Positions 45,246-57,794 of a stretch of DNA of 64,000 bases are shown in pieces. The position numbers were made by a program, and so were the translations under genes. Source of the DNA: Linderina pennispora. Taxonomy: Eukaryota > Kickxellomycota > Kickxellomycetes > Kickxellales > Kickxellaceae. A model generated the notes under the pieces. The model did not search any database. It worked only from the letters and a program-made list of their open reading frames with translations, and had not been told where the DNA came from. The DNA lies in assembly GCF_002104995.1 (NCBI RefSeq), contig NW_024468262.1:496001-560000 (forward strand). The letters run 5' to 3'. Positions within the stretch are counted from its first letter, which is position 1; each line of letters opens with the position of its first letter.

Positions 45246-47275
45246 TTACGCAGACAGGGTGTCGTACAGCTTGTCAATAGTCTCCCGGTAGTACTGTGCA
45301 GCAAAGTGCCGCTTCAGCTTGAGCGTGTTGGACAGCAGCTGGTTCTTGTCAATGTCAAAAGGCGTGGGCTCGATATGGATGGCACGAATAATCTCAAACC
45401 CTTGCAGCTTCTTGTCCCGACCATGTCCGATCAGTGTCTTTGAGCAGAGCTTCGTTTACCTGCGGGTTTGAGCTCAGCGCCTCCAGCTCAGCCGACGAAT
45501 CCTTTGCAATCTCGCGGGCCCACGGCACGAATGCCTCGGGATCAGGCACAACAATTGCTACAAGTGCAGAGCGGTTGGAGTCGCCGTGGACGAATGTCTG
45601 CTGCACCAGCGAGTGCCTGTCATAGACAATCTGGAGATAGTCTGGCGCAATGTATTCGCCCTTGCGACAGCTTGAAGATATTCTTGCAGCGGTCGATGAT
45701 CGAAATGGTACCGTTCGGATTGATCTGGGCAATGTCGCCGGTGTACAGCCAGCCGTCCTTGAATGATTCCTTAGTCAGCTCGTCGTTCTTGTAGTATCCA
45801 GTCATTATCGCATCCCCCTTGAGTAGCAGCTCGCCGCGCGGGCACGGTTTATCGGTCGACTGGTAGTTCATTTCAGGGCAGTCGCGCAAGCGCACTGACA
45901 TACCAGGCTTGGGGCGGCCCACGCTGTTGGTAACCGACTCCTCGACCGTCTCAATCATGCCGCAGGTGTTGGTCTCAGTCATCCCAAATCCCTGGATAAC
46001 GACGCAGCACATGGCAATCTGCAGGAATTTGATAGCTTCGAGATCCATCGGCGCCGAGCCTACAACCAGGGTCTCAATGCGCCCACCGAGCACAGCCCTG
46101 ACCTTGTTGAAGACCAGGGCATCCCAGAGCGCATGGCGGTAGGAGCCGCTGGACTCGAATGAGGCCAGCTTGTGGCTGACAGCAGTACGTGCCAAGAACC
46201 CCTTGATGCCTGTGGCAGAGCCGATTGCACCTGAGACCTTGTCGTAGACGCGGTTTAGCAGGCGCGGCACAGCGGCAAACAGCGTCGGCTTGAGCGCCTG
46301 GATGTCCTCGAGGAAGTTTGGCACCTTGCCGCTGTAGTACCCAATGCAGCCAAACTTTGACAGGGTAAAGTACGACACCAGGCGCTCGAAGCAGTGGGCG
46401 AGCGGGATCAGCGAGAATCGTCACCGGGCGCACCAAAGTGATGACAAGGCGCACGGCATTGGCAGACTTCATGAACTGCCCATGGGTGCTTAGCACGCCC
46501 TTGGGATTGCCCGATGTGCCGCTGGTGTAGCTGATTGAGCACAGGTCTGGTGGGCGTTGGCGGATGGGCGTCTGTTGGTGCTGTGCGTCCCTGCTCGACA
46601 AGCGTGTCAATATCAGTGAGCTCGACACCCAGCGCCTTGGCGCGCTCCTTCAGCGCACTGATTGTCTCATTTGATGTTTCCGACGCGATCACGTTCTTGG
46701 GCGGCCCGTCGAGCGCATCCATCGACACCGAGCACCTTAAGGCTGGGAACACGCTCTTTTCAGATCAAGCAGGCGGGCAATCTTGTCCACCGAGCAGACC
46801 AGTACCTCGATTTCGGCATGGTTCAGCACGTACTCGACGGAGCTTGTCGCCCAGCGTGTCGTATAGCGAGACAAAGTAGCGGTTGCCACGGTACGTCGAG
46901 AACTCAGTCAAGTGCCATTCGGCGCGGTTGCAGCTGTAGACGCCAATAGGCGCCTGCTCGCCGGCCTTCTTGTCAGTGAACTGCGCGAAGGTGTGGTCGA
47001 GGCCGCTGCCGTAGTGGTCGACAAACTCGGCCGCCTGCTTCTTGGTAGAGCCAGGTGTAGTGGTCGCCGAGGGTCTTGGTGTCTGGGTCGAATGCGCGCG
47101 ATCCAAAGAGGTTGTCAGCAGGGCTTTCGCTCACGCACCGCTGGAATAGGCCGTACAGGTCTGCTGTGCGCAATCAGGGATGTCAGGGATGGTGCCGTCA
47201 ATGAAGTCTGGGTGGCGGACAATATGCGAGAAGCCTGGCTCCTGGGAGTCGGGGACAACGAAATGGTTTGGGCAT
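45246..47275 (-). CDS. long-chain acyl-CoA synthetase (copy 3, heavily broken frame)
   Basis: Motifs in order: VVPDSQEPGFSHIVRHPDFI, SRAFDPDTKTLGDHYTW, YRGNRYFVSLYDTLG, SVEYVLNHAEIEVLV, SISYTSGTSGNPKGVLSTHG, LIPLAHCFERLVSYFTLSKF, GWLYTGDIAQINPNGTISII and GEYIAPDYLQIVYDRH, ending YDTLSA-stop at 45246. It is closer to copy 1 than to copy 2. I count about eleven single-base frame changes (near 45428, 45663, 46418, 46550, 46725, 46757, 46845, 47052, 47185 twice, 47262), all repaired by removing a base, against none in copy 1 of the same length. Active-site residues remain, so the translated pieces look under selection despite the breaks. Either this stretch is poorly called or the copy is newly decaying. 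Confidence 0.8.
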
Positions 47276-48679
47276 TGCGGAGGAGGTGGAGAGTATAGTA
47301 TGCGGAAAGATTAAAAAGCGAACATGAAGTCTGCGTGTTGGAGGGGAAGAGAAGCAGCGGCAATATTTATGTCACCGCACATCCTGTTGGTGAGGAAGGG
47401 GGACAATGCAGCTGCAAATTTATGCAGAGCAAACCTCGGACGAAAGAAGCCAGTGTGTTGCTGCCAACTGACCTGGTCATCCACCCAACAGGCGTTCTTT
47501 TTTGACGGTTCTTCCGACGCGCCTTTCTACCCGGTTCTGCGCAAACACAATACAGGGGCAAAAGCACGATTGCCGATCTCAGCGCATACTCCCCACCGCA
47601 GTCCTGCGCATTCAATGTGCTTTGTCAGACAGGTGACCAGTCAATCCATGGAGAACTCCACACGCGCCGAAAATTCCACGTTTGTTGAGAGGCCATATAG
47701 GGCAAAAGTGCTGGACTGTGAGCCAAGCTAGTCCTAAAGGGTAAAAATGGATAAATCCCCAACCAGACCGCCAAACCGCCAGCGCACTAGCAGTAGCACA
47801 GACGGAGGGGTGGGCTAAAGAGATCACTAACGAGTTGGCCCAGGCATGTACGGCGGCCAGGGTGGCAAGTATTATTCGCGCGTCTCATTTTAGACTCGCA
47901 GCATTGGCAAGCAGCTGCCGCGTTTTCGTCGCTGCTTGCAATTGAGTATATAAGAACAGAGCATAGAACTGCCATTGCCAGCATTCAACAAAGCAGCATA
48001 TGTGTCCATATATGCTATACAGCGATATCACCAGCAGCATATGCGCAGACACGGGCCAGCGGACTGCAGATGGCAATGTCGTTGGCGCTACAAGCCAGCA
48101 CGCAGCATTTCTTAGTGAGGCGGGCAGAATCAGCAGGCGAGCGTGATTAATCAGATTTTGCATTTCAGATCAAGTGCATTTCTAAGATCACATCCATTAA
48201 TCACCAGAAAGTAAAAGCGATTTTACGGCGAGGCGACCGCGACTGGATCTTTCTTTTAAACTTGCGACTTTTTTGAGGTACGGTTAGGAAAAATGCGGCA
48301 GCACCGGGCGACATAGGGCGCGCGTCGACTGATGGATACGGGAATGGATGCGGGACCCGCGAAAATTATGAGACAGCCAGTGCTAACGAAAAACACATAT
48401 CTTTATCTACATTCTGTATGGAATCTGCATGGCGACCGTGGCAATTTGGGGGTGGTTTTTGGAAACGCACAAATTCGGACAATTGGAACTCGCACGTGTG
48501 GGCTGTCTGCTGGTGGGACGCTGCTGGCGGGTCGTTCGTTTGACAAATGGGTGGATTCGAACTCGGACCGAACCGAACCTTTTTCTTTGCTCTGGGAAAC
48601 CTGGTCGCTCTATGTTCTGTGGGGATGTGGGCATTTGGGGCGTATTCTGGGCATTTGTAGAGCAGACAAATAATCAATC
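47276..48679. other. intergenic, no gene seen
   Basis: About 1.4 kb between divergent acyl-CoA synthetase copy 3 and eL34. Frames on both strands lack recognisable features. It includes both promoters; a T/A-rich stretch around 48250-48275 is the only visible feature. Confidence 0.4.
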
Positions 48680-49015
48680 ATGGTCCAGCGTGTTACTTAC
48701 AGGCGCCGCCTTTCCTACAACACCCGCTCGAACCGGGTCCGCATGAGCAAGACGCCCGGCGGCAACCTCCGCGTGCTGCACGTCAAGAAGCCGGCCAAGG
48801 GCCCGCGCTGCGGTGACTGCGGTGCCGCGCTTGCTGGCATCCCGGCTCTGCGCCCGCGCGAGTACTCGCGCCTGAACAAGAGCGCCAAGTCGGTGTCGCG
48901 CGCCTACGGCGGTTCGCGCTGCAGCACCTGCGTGCGCGCTCGCATTGTCCGCGCTTTCCTCATCGAGGAGCAGAAGATCGTCAAGAAGGTCCTCAAGGCT
49001 CAGGCCAAGAAGTAA
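48680..49015 (+). CDS. RPL34: 60S ribosomal protein eL34
   Basis: A 111-residue protein, [20 protein letters not shown], then [20 protein letters not shown], and a four-cysteine zinc-binding arrangement (CGDC and CSTC, here as [17 protein letters not shown] and [19 protein letters not shown]) with a lysine-rich tail (KVLKAQAKK). This is eL34 throughout its length. Strong codon bias towards C- and G-ending codons fits high expression. Single exon, intact. Confidence 0.95.
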   Translation: MVQRVTYRRRLSYNTRSNRVRMSKTPGGNLRVLHVKKPAKGPRCGDCGAALAGIPALRPREYSRLNKSAKSVSRAYGGSRCSTCVRARIVRAFLIEEQKIVKKVLKAQAKK

Positions 49016-49188
49016 AAAGTGCTTGAATCACCTTTTTGTCTCCTTCGTTGAGTGTGTGGGAGGGGAGGTTTTTTGTTCATTAGGTTGTATAAAGCCTTTC
49101 TTTCCATGTCATAAAAGCGGAGACCACATCATGTATGTTGCAATGGTGGATGACGACGGAATCACAGTGTATTTGAAACAGCCGATGT

Positions 49189-50041
49189 TTAAGCAGTGGG
49201 AGTGGGGGTTGGTGTGGGAGTCGGAGTGGTCTGGGGCGGTGACGTCGGGACGGTGGCGACAGAGTAGCTAAAGAACCTGAGCTTGAAGACAACGACCAGC
49301 AGGGCATGGGCAACAAACAGCAGCGGGATGATGGCCTTGTGCAGCTTGCCGTTGGACCTGCCGACGATCTGGTTAACCGACCGCATGATGAACAGGCCCG
49401 ACGACGCAAAGCCCACGGCAACCACCGCCCAGCGGAACCAGTCAATGGGCAGCACACACAGGATGGCGGCCGGAATCCACACCGCCATCGCATACCCGTA
49501 CACGCTCAGACACTCGAGCAGGCCCGGCTGGCTGCCAAAATACTTGGTCGCGCCATACACAAACGCGCCCACCGCCAGTACATACATGTACACCGCCAGG
49601 GCCGCCGACGTCAGCATCGAAAAGTCGTACTCGCGCGAACCGCCCGCCAGGATCTCTGCTATGCTCTGCGACAGGGACGACGTCACGAATATGAAAAACA
49701 CCGCCGACGTCGGAATCCAAAACGTGCCCCACAGGTCAGGATTCGCATTGTACACATCCAGGAAGCTGTCCTTTGGAACCACCGCCAGCCACGCCCGCTG
49801 CACCACATCGCTCGAGTCCACGTTGAAGTACTGCGCCCAGTACTCCACCCGCCATACTGAGTAGCCGGTGCCGGTCCGATCCGCCTGTCGCCGGCGCCTG
49901 GTAGGGCGCGGACGAGGCTGCGTTCATGCGTCCCTGCTGGACTGGCTGTGTGGTGGCATAATCCTGGAATTCAAGGGTGGGTTCATCATCGTCCACATCC
50001 ACGACAATGTTGTAGTTGCTGCTTTGCTGTCCGTAGCTCAT
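49189..50041 (-). CDS. Yip1-domain membrane protein (YIPF1/2-like)
   Basis: An acidic cytosolic N-terminus (NIVVDVDDDEPTLEFQDYAT) is followed by the Yip1 domain: VEYWAQYFNVDSSDVVQRAW, DLWGTFWIPTSAVFFIF, and in total about five membrane segments, including YGYAMAVWIPAAILCVLPI and LPLLFVAHALLVV-like helices. The YW.YFNVDT..V..R element and DLYGPFWI-type motif are typical of YIPF1/YIPF2, Golgi proteins that bind Rab GTPases and help vesicle traffic. The C-terminus is a Thr-Pro repeat (TPTPTPTPT). One extra base near 49880-49895 separates the N-terminal part from YSVWRVEYW. About 283 residues. Confidence 0.82.
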
Positions 50042-50250
50042 TGTCTAACAAAAGGGGGGAGGAAGAGAGGAGAGGGTCAGAGTGGAGTAGGAAAGGAGGT
50101 CAGAAGAGAGAAAGAGAGGTTCGGAAGCTTTCTTCGGGCTAGAGCAAATGGGGTGGGCGGGATGCAAAAAGAAAAATGAAATTCACAAGTTGCTTGGCAA
50201 GAACTGGGGGGGGGGAACGGTGTATGTGTAATTATAAAAGCACGCAGGTT

Positions 50251-53200
50251 CTACAGCGCCGGGGCGCGGAAATAGGGCCTGAAGATGGTGGCGGTGCGCA
50301 GAGAGTCGTCCTCCAGCACAAAGTAGTAGCAGTGCAGCAGCAGGTACGGGAAGCGCGACTCAAAGTACGCCAGGTAGCCGTCAGGGATATCGCCCAGGGC
50401 CAGACGCAGCGGCTCGGGCATGTCCTGGTAGTGGTTCTTCTTGTTGCGGATGATGCGCAGCAGGTCGCGCAGACGCGTGGCATCGTACTTGCGGAACTTG
50501 CCCAGATCCCGGCGCAGGTGCGTGTCCAGGCGCCGGTCCCAGAACACCGGGCGCGCCGGAACACCGCCGTCCACCGCCTCAGCCATAGCCTCCAGCGCCG
50601 CCGCCGCTGCCGGAGCACCCACGACCTGGAAGCCGTCGATGGGTGGCGGCGGGCCGCCCATGACAAATTCGCTGCTCTCCTCGAAGGCATCCAGCAGCGC
50701 CAGCGCGCGGCGCACAGCGGCGGCCTGGGCGGTCGGCAGCTGCGCAGTGATGTCCTCGACCGACTCGGGCGGCAACACGTGCGAGCCGCCCTTCTTCTTG
50801 GGCGTCTTGGGCGTCTTGGGCTTCTTCGGCGGCGGGTCAGCCACGCTCTCGCGCGCAGCCTTGATCAGACGCGCCTCGGCCTCCAGGCAGTCGGACACGT
50901 CCTGCAGGAACGCCAGGCGCTGGGCAGCATCCCAAAAGTACGGATGCACCAGAACGCTGGCGGCGCTCGGGCGGCTGCGCTCGTCACGCGCAACCATATG
51001 TGCGATCAGATCGGCCGCCTCGATCGCCGACGGTATGCTGCTGGCCTGCAGAGCTCGCAGGTCTGGGCGGCCGGCCAGAATGCGCTGCTCGCGGCTCAGG
51101 CGGTCGCCGAACGGGTGCTCGCCGTCCATCAGCACGTAGTGGAACACACAGCCCATCGAGAAGATGTCCACCGCGCGCGTCATGCGTCGCCGCGACCCGC
51201 CCACAAGCAGCCCGCGGTCGGTCGTCGACGTGTGGTTGGTACCGGTGCTATCCTCACCGTCATCGCAGGCGCCGTTTGCGCGGCCCACCTGGGTCATGGC
51301 CAGCTGCTGCAGCCGCGTCCGCGTGCCCCGGCTCACATACGGGCTGGGCTCGTCGCTGGGCCCATGCAGAGATGGCCATGTGGGCAGCTTCGCTTCCCAC
51401 CGTCGTGCCATTGATCGCCGCATTGCGAGCGTCAGGCGAGTCGAAGCACTCGGGCGCGCGCCAGCCGACGGTTCCGCCGCCGATGCCGCCTATCATACCG
51501 GCGGGCAGCGCTCCGGGCATGGCAGCCGGCGCCTGGCCGGGCGGCACACGCATAGTAAAGGTGTTGGCAAACGAGCTCTCGTCGTCGTCCAGGATGCGCG
51601 ACAGCCCAAAGTCGCTGATCAGCACACGCGGTGTGCCGCCGGCCACAATATTGGAGTCGGCAAACGCTGGCCCGGCGGCTGCCCGGCGACGGCGGTGCGG
51701 CGGGGGAGCGATCAGGATGTTCTGCGGCTTGATGTCGCGATGGACCAGTTTCAGCGCGTGCAGGTGGTACAGCCCGCGGGCCAGCTGGTGCAGCACCTGC
51801 TTGCGCGGAATGGCTGCCAGCAGCTGCTGGGCCAGCGCAGCCTTGGGCGCCTGCATCACCGCGTCGGCCAGCGACCCGCAGCACAGCTCCAGCGCAATGT
51901 ACATGAAATGGTCGTGGCGCTCGGTGCAGAAGTAGCGAATCACGTTCGGATGCGTGTCGCTCTCCTGCAGCACCTGCACCTCGTGGTCGGCCACGTCATA
52001 AAAGTCCAGCAGAAGCCGCTTGACAGCCACCGCGCGGCCCTGGAACTCGCCGCGATACACCACTGTGCCGTGGCTGCCGTAGCCCAACACCTGGTCCGAC
52101 AGCGTAATTGCTCCCAGCCGCTGCCCCGATGGCCCCGCCTGCCCCGACAGCGCCCGCACCCGCTCGATGCTCTCGCCGTCCTTCACCGGCCGACTCAGCG
52201 GAGTCATCGACGGCAGAGTGCCCGTCGAGTTGCGTCGCGGCGTCGTCTGCCCGCCAAACGACGACGGCTCGCTGTCCTCGCGCGAGAGCTCTGACGCCGA
52301 TGCCGACGCCGACGCCGACGCCGATGCCGACGTCGGTCGCTCCGGCTCACTGGTGCCCTCGTCACCATCCCGCTGCGACGCCCGCCGCTCGACGCCGGTC
52401 CGCCGCAGCACTGCCGCCGCATTGGGGTTGCGCCAGGCCTCGTCCACCGCCAGTCGCCACTCCTCCTTCAACGTGTCCCACATGCGGTGCATCAACGCCC
52501 ACGATATCCGCAGCCGGTCCCGCCGCCTTAGCCGCGCATCCTGCTCGCCGTCAGCGTCGATCCACATGCGCGGCCGCCGCTTGCTGCGTGGTCGCATCAG
52601 ATAGATGATGCCCACAAACACAAACAGAAACGCGATCGTTACCACGTATCCGATCACCGCTGCTACCCGCGTCATGTAGTGACCTATGCATTGCCACCAC
52701 GACCGGGGGTCCTTGCCCCCTGATGCCGGCGGCCCGTCGCTGCCTGTGGCCTCATGCTCCTGCGGCTGCGTCACCTGCCGCTCCTGTTCCGCCCCTGACT
52801 CCAGCTCCTCCTCATCACGGTACTGCTCGTCCTCATCGCCATACGCGTTCGGATCGAGCAGGTACGGGTTGTACGTCGGCGCTAGCCGGGTCGGGTATGG
52901 CCGGAACGGGTGCACGCCGATGATGCCGTTGACGTTGCAGCGCCCAACCAGGCACACCTGCCGGTCCTGCGGCACCACATAGCTGCCAGCATCCGGAGCC
53001 TCGCCCGACTCAAAATGCTTGGCCACCAGCTCCATCAGCTCGCCCACATGCGGGTCCGCCACCAGCCCGTTCTCCGATACTGCCGATGACGACGACGACG
53101 CCTCTGTGGGTGCTGCAGCTGGCTGCATCCACCACGCGCGTGCCTCCTGCAGCACTCGTAGCACCGTCGCGTCGTGCGTCAGGAAGCCCCACCGCTCCCA

Positions 53201-55306
53201 CCACTTGCTGTTCTGGAATGCCGGGTAGCGGTGCTGGTTGCGCTTTGCCTGCGCCAGCGCCAGCAGCAGCGACGATGTCAGCGTCTGGTGGTCCACCAGA
53301 GGGAACTCGTCGGTCGTCAGCGTGTACAGCGTGTCCTGCAGCCGCCCCACGTATGCCACGTGCACCTGGCTGGTCGCCGACCGATCCCAGAAGGACCCCG
53401 CCAGGATGTTCCCGCCCGCCGACCCCGTCCGCCACTTGCTCTGCTGCGACGCCGTCCGCGACCGTCCGAATCCCATGCCACCCATGCTCTCGTCGTCCAC
53501 CTCGTACAGCCGCTTCCACCGCAGGTACCGGCTCTGCTGCGCTGCTGGGTTCAGGTTCCGCTTGCGCGCTACATAGCTGATGCCATCGTCGCCCAAGCCA
53601 TCGGGACTGCCAATGCTGAACACATCAAACATGCTGACCACTGGCGCGTCAAACTCCTGCGCCCATAGTGGAATGCCCGTGGCTGCCTCGACCATCACCA
53701 GCCCGCCGTCGTGTGTCATGACAAACTTGGTCGGCCCATGCGACTGCGGCCGGATCACTACGTCCTCGTCATCATCGCTGTCACCACCTGGTGTTATCTG
53801 CGCTGTATGATGCCTCTACTGCATCGCCAATCTCCGTCAGAATCGCGTCAACCGCAGGGTCTATCGACGGTGTGCTGATAAGCTTGTGGTACAGCTCGTG
53901 CTGCGGCGCCCGGTTGTAGAGCCCCGCGCCGCCGTTCACAGGGGTAAATCCGCACACGGTTGATCCGCTCTCCAAGCAGGATCTGGATCTGTGCCTTGCC
54001 CTTCTTTCCCCTGCGCTCGTCGCCATACATCCCAATCAGCTGCCCGGTAAGCAGGTCGATTGACGCAAAGTTCGAGTCCTTGTTGCCGGTATACAGGACC
54101 CCGTTCGACTGCACGGGCGACTGGTCTACCAGCGTCTGGATTGTCAGCGGCAGCCGCTGCAGCCCGTTCTCCGAGTCATACAGAAACAGCATCCCGCTGC
54201 CCGCCGGCTCTGCAATGTACAGGATCTCCAGTGCATCCTCTGGCTCTAGCTTTTCGTCATCATCTGGACGCCTGTGAACTGCTGCGACGGCGGACGGATG
54301 TCCCCGGAGCCTTTTTGCGCTGCCTGGCCAGCCATTCGCGCCGCTGCTGCCGCTGGCCGCTCCAGCACCTGCGGATCCGACCGCCAGTCAATGCCCTGCT
54401 CCAGCAGCCACTCTTCCTCCTCGTCGTCGTCCTCGTCGTCGTAATCACGCTCGTCATCGGCATCGACCTCCCCCTCCTCCCACAGTGTTTCGTTGCCGTG
54501 GCCAAAGCCCAGTGCCGACTGCGACGCGTTCAGCGAGCCCTGCGCAAAGTCTACCGAGCTGGTCCTGGTCCAGACCATGCCGTGCGGGCACCTGATCTTG
54601 CCCCGCCCCGCATATATCCCTGTGGTCTCCGAGCACGCGCTGCCCAGCCCATCGCGCTGCCATACGATCGACCCGTCATACCGGTTCACTCCGTACAGCC
54701 GCCCGTCCACCGTCACCACCACCATCATTTCCACCAGCCCGACTCCGCTGCGCGCCACCATGTCGCGCTTCAGCAGCCCGTGCTGCCTGGCCACCGCCGC
54801 CAGCGGCTTCGCCGGCAGAATCGCAATGTGCTTGCTGTCCGCCTCGGCCACTATCACCGAGTCCGGAACCGTGAACTTGCGCGGCACAGTTGCTTGCGAG
54901 CTCTGCCCCAGAAACGCCGGCCGCTCGTCCTCCAGCGCCTCTGGTCGCCGCGGCGATTCGTCAGCGTCCTCCTCATCGTTTTCCACAATATAGGTGACCT
55001 GGCGTCGCCAGGCTCTCAAACGCTGTCTGTGTTGCCTGCTCTGAGCCCTTCGAGCTCTGTGCCAGCGCAATTATCCCTGCTGTCGTCGCGATCGTATTTG
55101 CTGATGTCCGTGTGCACCGGTACCACCGTTGCCGTGCTATGCGCGACAAACCCCGTGCTTTGCGTCGCCTGCCGCCGCTCCTCTGCGCACATGGCCGCCG
55201 GCAGAAGAAGAAGCACACATATTAACGGTACCAGCAGCGCACGTGTGTTGCGGTGCGTGAGCAGCGACATGCTCAGGTTCCAAAGAGCCGTGTTGAGCCA
55301 ACTCAT
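50251..55306 (-). CDS. IRE1: Ire1 unfolded-protein-response kinase/endoribonuclease
   Basis: A signal peptide (RALLVPLICVLLLLPAAMCA) is followed by a luminal beta-rich sensor starting VVVTVDGRLYGVNRYDGSIV, an acidic segment, one transmembrane helix (VAAVIGYVVTIAFLFVFVGI), a low-complexity Ala-Ser linker, a kinase domain (VLGYGSHGTVVYRGEF, AVKRLLLDF, HRDIKPQN, ISDFGLS, GTVGWRAPECF, FSMGCVFHYVLMDGEHPFG) and the KEN RNase domain (FRKYDATRLRDLLRIIRNKK, NHYQDMPEPL). Tyr, Arg-Asn and His of the yeast RNase active site are all present. Ire1 senses unfolded proteins in the ER and splices HAC1/XBP1-type mRNA without the spliceosome. The activation segment carries a long Pro/Gly/Ala insertion. About seven extra bases (near 55100, 55015, 54290, 54275, 53957, 53803, 51380) break the frame. 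About 1,680 residues, longer than yeast Ire1. Confidence 0.92.
52285..52335 (-). repeat. GAC-GCC-type hexanucleotide repeat encoding Ala-Ser
   Basis: A GCCGAC/GCCGAT repeat on the plus strand gives alternating Ser-Ala in the IRE1 linker between the transmembrane helix and the kinase. Confidence 0.7.
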
Positions 55307-55806
55307 AGAAAGCCCTCAAATACAATAAAAAAAAAACAAGAGACTAAAGCGTAGCTTGAATGGAATGGAGGGAGGGAGGGAAAGTGACGCAGGCAAGTAG
55401 AAGGCTGCCGAACAATGTTAATGTACCAGAATGTAGGTCTGCTCGCCTGTTGTTTTTCCAGCAATGCTCTCGTAACAAGGCAAAGGTATTTTCTTGAAGG
55501 GATTGTAGACCAACTGGAAAAGCAATAATTGAGAGCTAAGAAAAATTTAAGAAAAAAAGGTGCTGGCGTGAGGAGAGAGGAGGCCGCGCTGTTCCAAAAA
55601 CCTACACACTGCTTGACAGCCATGCTGATTTTTGCCGAATACAAAACTGATGGCCCAAAGCCTTCGGGATTTTTTCCCCTGGGATTGCCCTCCCAAACAC
55701 TTGCGCTTCCTTTTCCTGGCTGCGCCAAGCCCAGAGCTGACCCAGTGAGAGCTGGTTCTCCTGTGCTGGCGGGGAGGATCGCGACGACCTCAGTCCACAA
55801 ACACCC
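55307..55806. other. intergenic
   Basis: About 500 bp between the IRE1 start and the stop of the first PIN-like gene, with a short GGGAGGGAGGG purine tract near 55370. No coding signal. Confidence 0.4.
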
Positions 55807-57265
55807 TCATGCCCGCAGCGTGGTTGTGAGCCACAGAAACACCGACACCTCGAGCGACAGCGCAAAGATACCCGAAATATACGTGTGGGTCAGGATCCGC
55901 GCCGACTCGTTCTCATATAGCCCCACCTTCTGCGACATTGTCAGCAGATTCACAGCAGGCGGAGTGGCCGAAACCAGCGCCAGCGTCAGGAACAGCACAG
56001 GGTCACTCGTCAGCAGCGGCATTGCCTGCGGCACGAACGCATGAATGCCGAACAAAACCGCGCATGTGAGAATCGGCACCACCAGGAACCGCCCCGCCAT
56101 GACCAGCGCAATCCCGTGCGTCTGCGCGCGCTGCGGCACATCGCCCGACTCGTCCTGCCCACTGCCCATCACGTGCAATTGCCCGCCCAGCGCCAGCAGC
56201 GTCAGCGGAACGCACGCCTCGCCGCACGTCTCCACTGCCCGCCACACTGTGTATGCATATGTGCCCTTGGCCAGCAGTGCCTGCTGCAGCGGCGGCACCA
56301 GCACTACAAAAACCGCCGCCAGCACCCCAAGAAGCGGCGGCGTCAGGCATGGCTGCACGGCCCCCCACATCCGCCTGCCCATCCTGGCCACCATCTCCGC
56401 GCTGCCTCGCGCCTGGCCAGACCGCCCAGCTACTGTGGCTATCCCACCCTCATGGTCGGACAAGCCCATGTCCGCCAGCGACGCCGACGGCTGCTCGGGC
56501 GAATCCTCAGGCAGCCTCAGCCGTCCCTCATCTCCTTTGTCCGGCCCCATTAGCGCTACGCCCACGCTCCACCGCAGAAGGTTATTGGCAATGCCAATCA
56601 GCATGCCGTACGCAATGCACCGGTTCGCCATCGCCTCCGCCGTGTCGTTCTCGTCGCGCAGCAGGTACCGCGCAGTCGGGCTTGCCGCAATTGTCTGCAC
56701 AATCGGAATCATAATCGTGTTCACATTCGAGAAGAACACCGCGATGCCGCACAGCCGCCGGAACCCGTTTGGCAGCCGAACCAGCCGCCCTGAGTATTGC
56801 ACCCACAGATACCCGACAAACCCCAGGACCCCGTAGATGACCGGCACCAGCCACAGCAGGAACAGCGTCTCGCGATCCAGCGACTTTGAGATCTTGGAGA
56901 ACATCAGTGCTGGCGTTAGCAAAGTGATGTTGAGCTTTGCAAGCGTCTAGAGCTGCGTATATAATGTGTTATCTGCACACGATATTGAGAAGAGGAAAAT
57001 TGGCTTGAATGTCACTCGTACCTTTAGTTCGGGCTTCTCTAGTCCAAGCATGTAGCCCGTCGACCCGATAACAAACACCTTGGCCAGAGCCTACATTTTA
57101 GAAACATACACCTAGCAACTGATTTCGGAGAGAAAAAAGCACCAAGGAACGGAATTGATAACTGTCCGAGCACCCCCACCACCGCTGGTTCAGACTGTGC
57201 CGCCTCCTCACTGCCGGGCAATGGCGTACCTGTGTAGAAACGACCGCATACTCTACAAACGACAT
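55807..57265 (-). CDS. PIN-like / auxin-efflux-carrier family transporter (copy 1)
   Basis: Three exons: 57265-57230 (MSFVEYAVVSTQ), 57090-57022 (ALAKVFVIGSTGYMLG to PELK) and 56946-55807. Introns are 57091-57229 and 56947-57021, with GTACGC and GTACGA donors. The 414-residue protein has an N-terminal membrane bundle (KLNITLLTPALMFSKIS, LVPVIYGVLGFVGYLWVQYS, GIAVFFSNVNTIMIPIVQTI), a variable hydrophilic loop, and a second bundle ending LTLALVSATPPAVNLLTMSQ then ILTHTYISGIFALSLEVSVF. The N-terminal LTPALMF and C-terminal SATPPAVNLLT repeats, where the two crossing helices meet, are the PF03547 membrane-transport signature. Plant members export auxin; fungal ones are poorly characterised, some of ER membrane. 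The frame is intact. Confidence 0.88.
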
Positions 57266-57794
57266 GATCGTGTGCAGAAGGGCTCCAAAAAATAGAGTAG
57301 TACTAGTGTCGAAAAATAAAAGAAAAAACACTCGGTTGACTGCTACTATCAAGAGGCAAATCTGGCCGTGCCTTATCGTCCACTTTTATCGGATGCAAGG
57401 GGATTTTGGAGCGACTGCTTTTCCACCAACCATGGGTCGTCATGGCCACATCCTGACGTTTACGCCATCTTGGCTCGCCGCCTTTATTGGCTTGGGGCAT
57501 AGTGCTAGTATTGGTGTCTGACTTATTCCTGGGTCCCTCCACAGTGCCATCCTATTGTATCGGCTGCAGTTTTCAAATATGTGTTTGCCCAAGTATCTAC
57601 ACACATTTCACACATGTCGCCACCAGCAATCCTGGTATCTGCAAGTCGGAGATGCCATGCATGCCACACTATACCAATCCACAATGTCCCTTGAAGCATG
57701 CCATTCCCGCCGCATCCCTGTCCTGCTACCTTTTGTTTTACTCGCCACTGAAATTTCTACAACCATCGATACTTGCTTTTGTTGAACTAAAACA
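57266..57794. other. divergent promoter region between PIN-like copy 1 and the calmodulin-like gene
   Basis: About 530 bp with no coding signal. Confidence 0.35.

Noticed and set aside
48332-48673. 113-codon plus-strand frame upstream of eL34
   Set aside because: Overlaps the promoter, with an equally long frame on the other strand; no domain.
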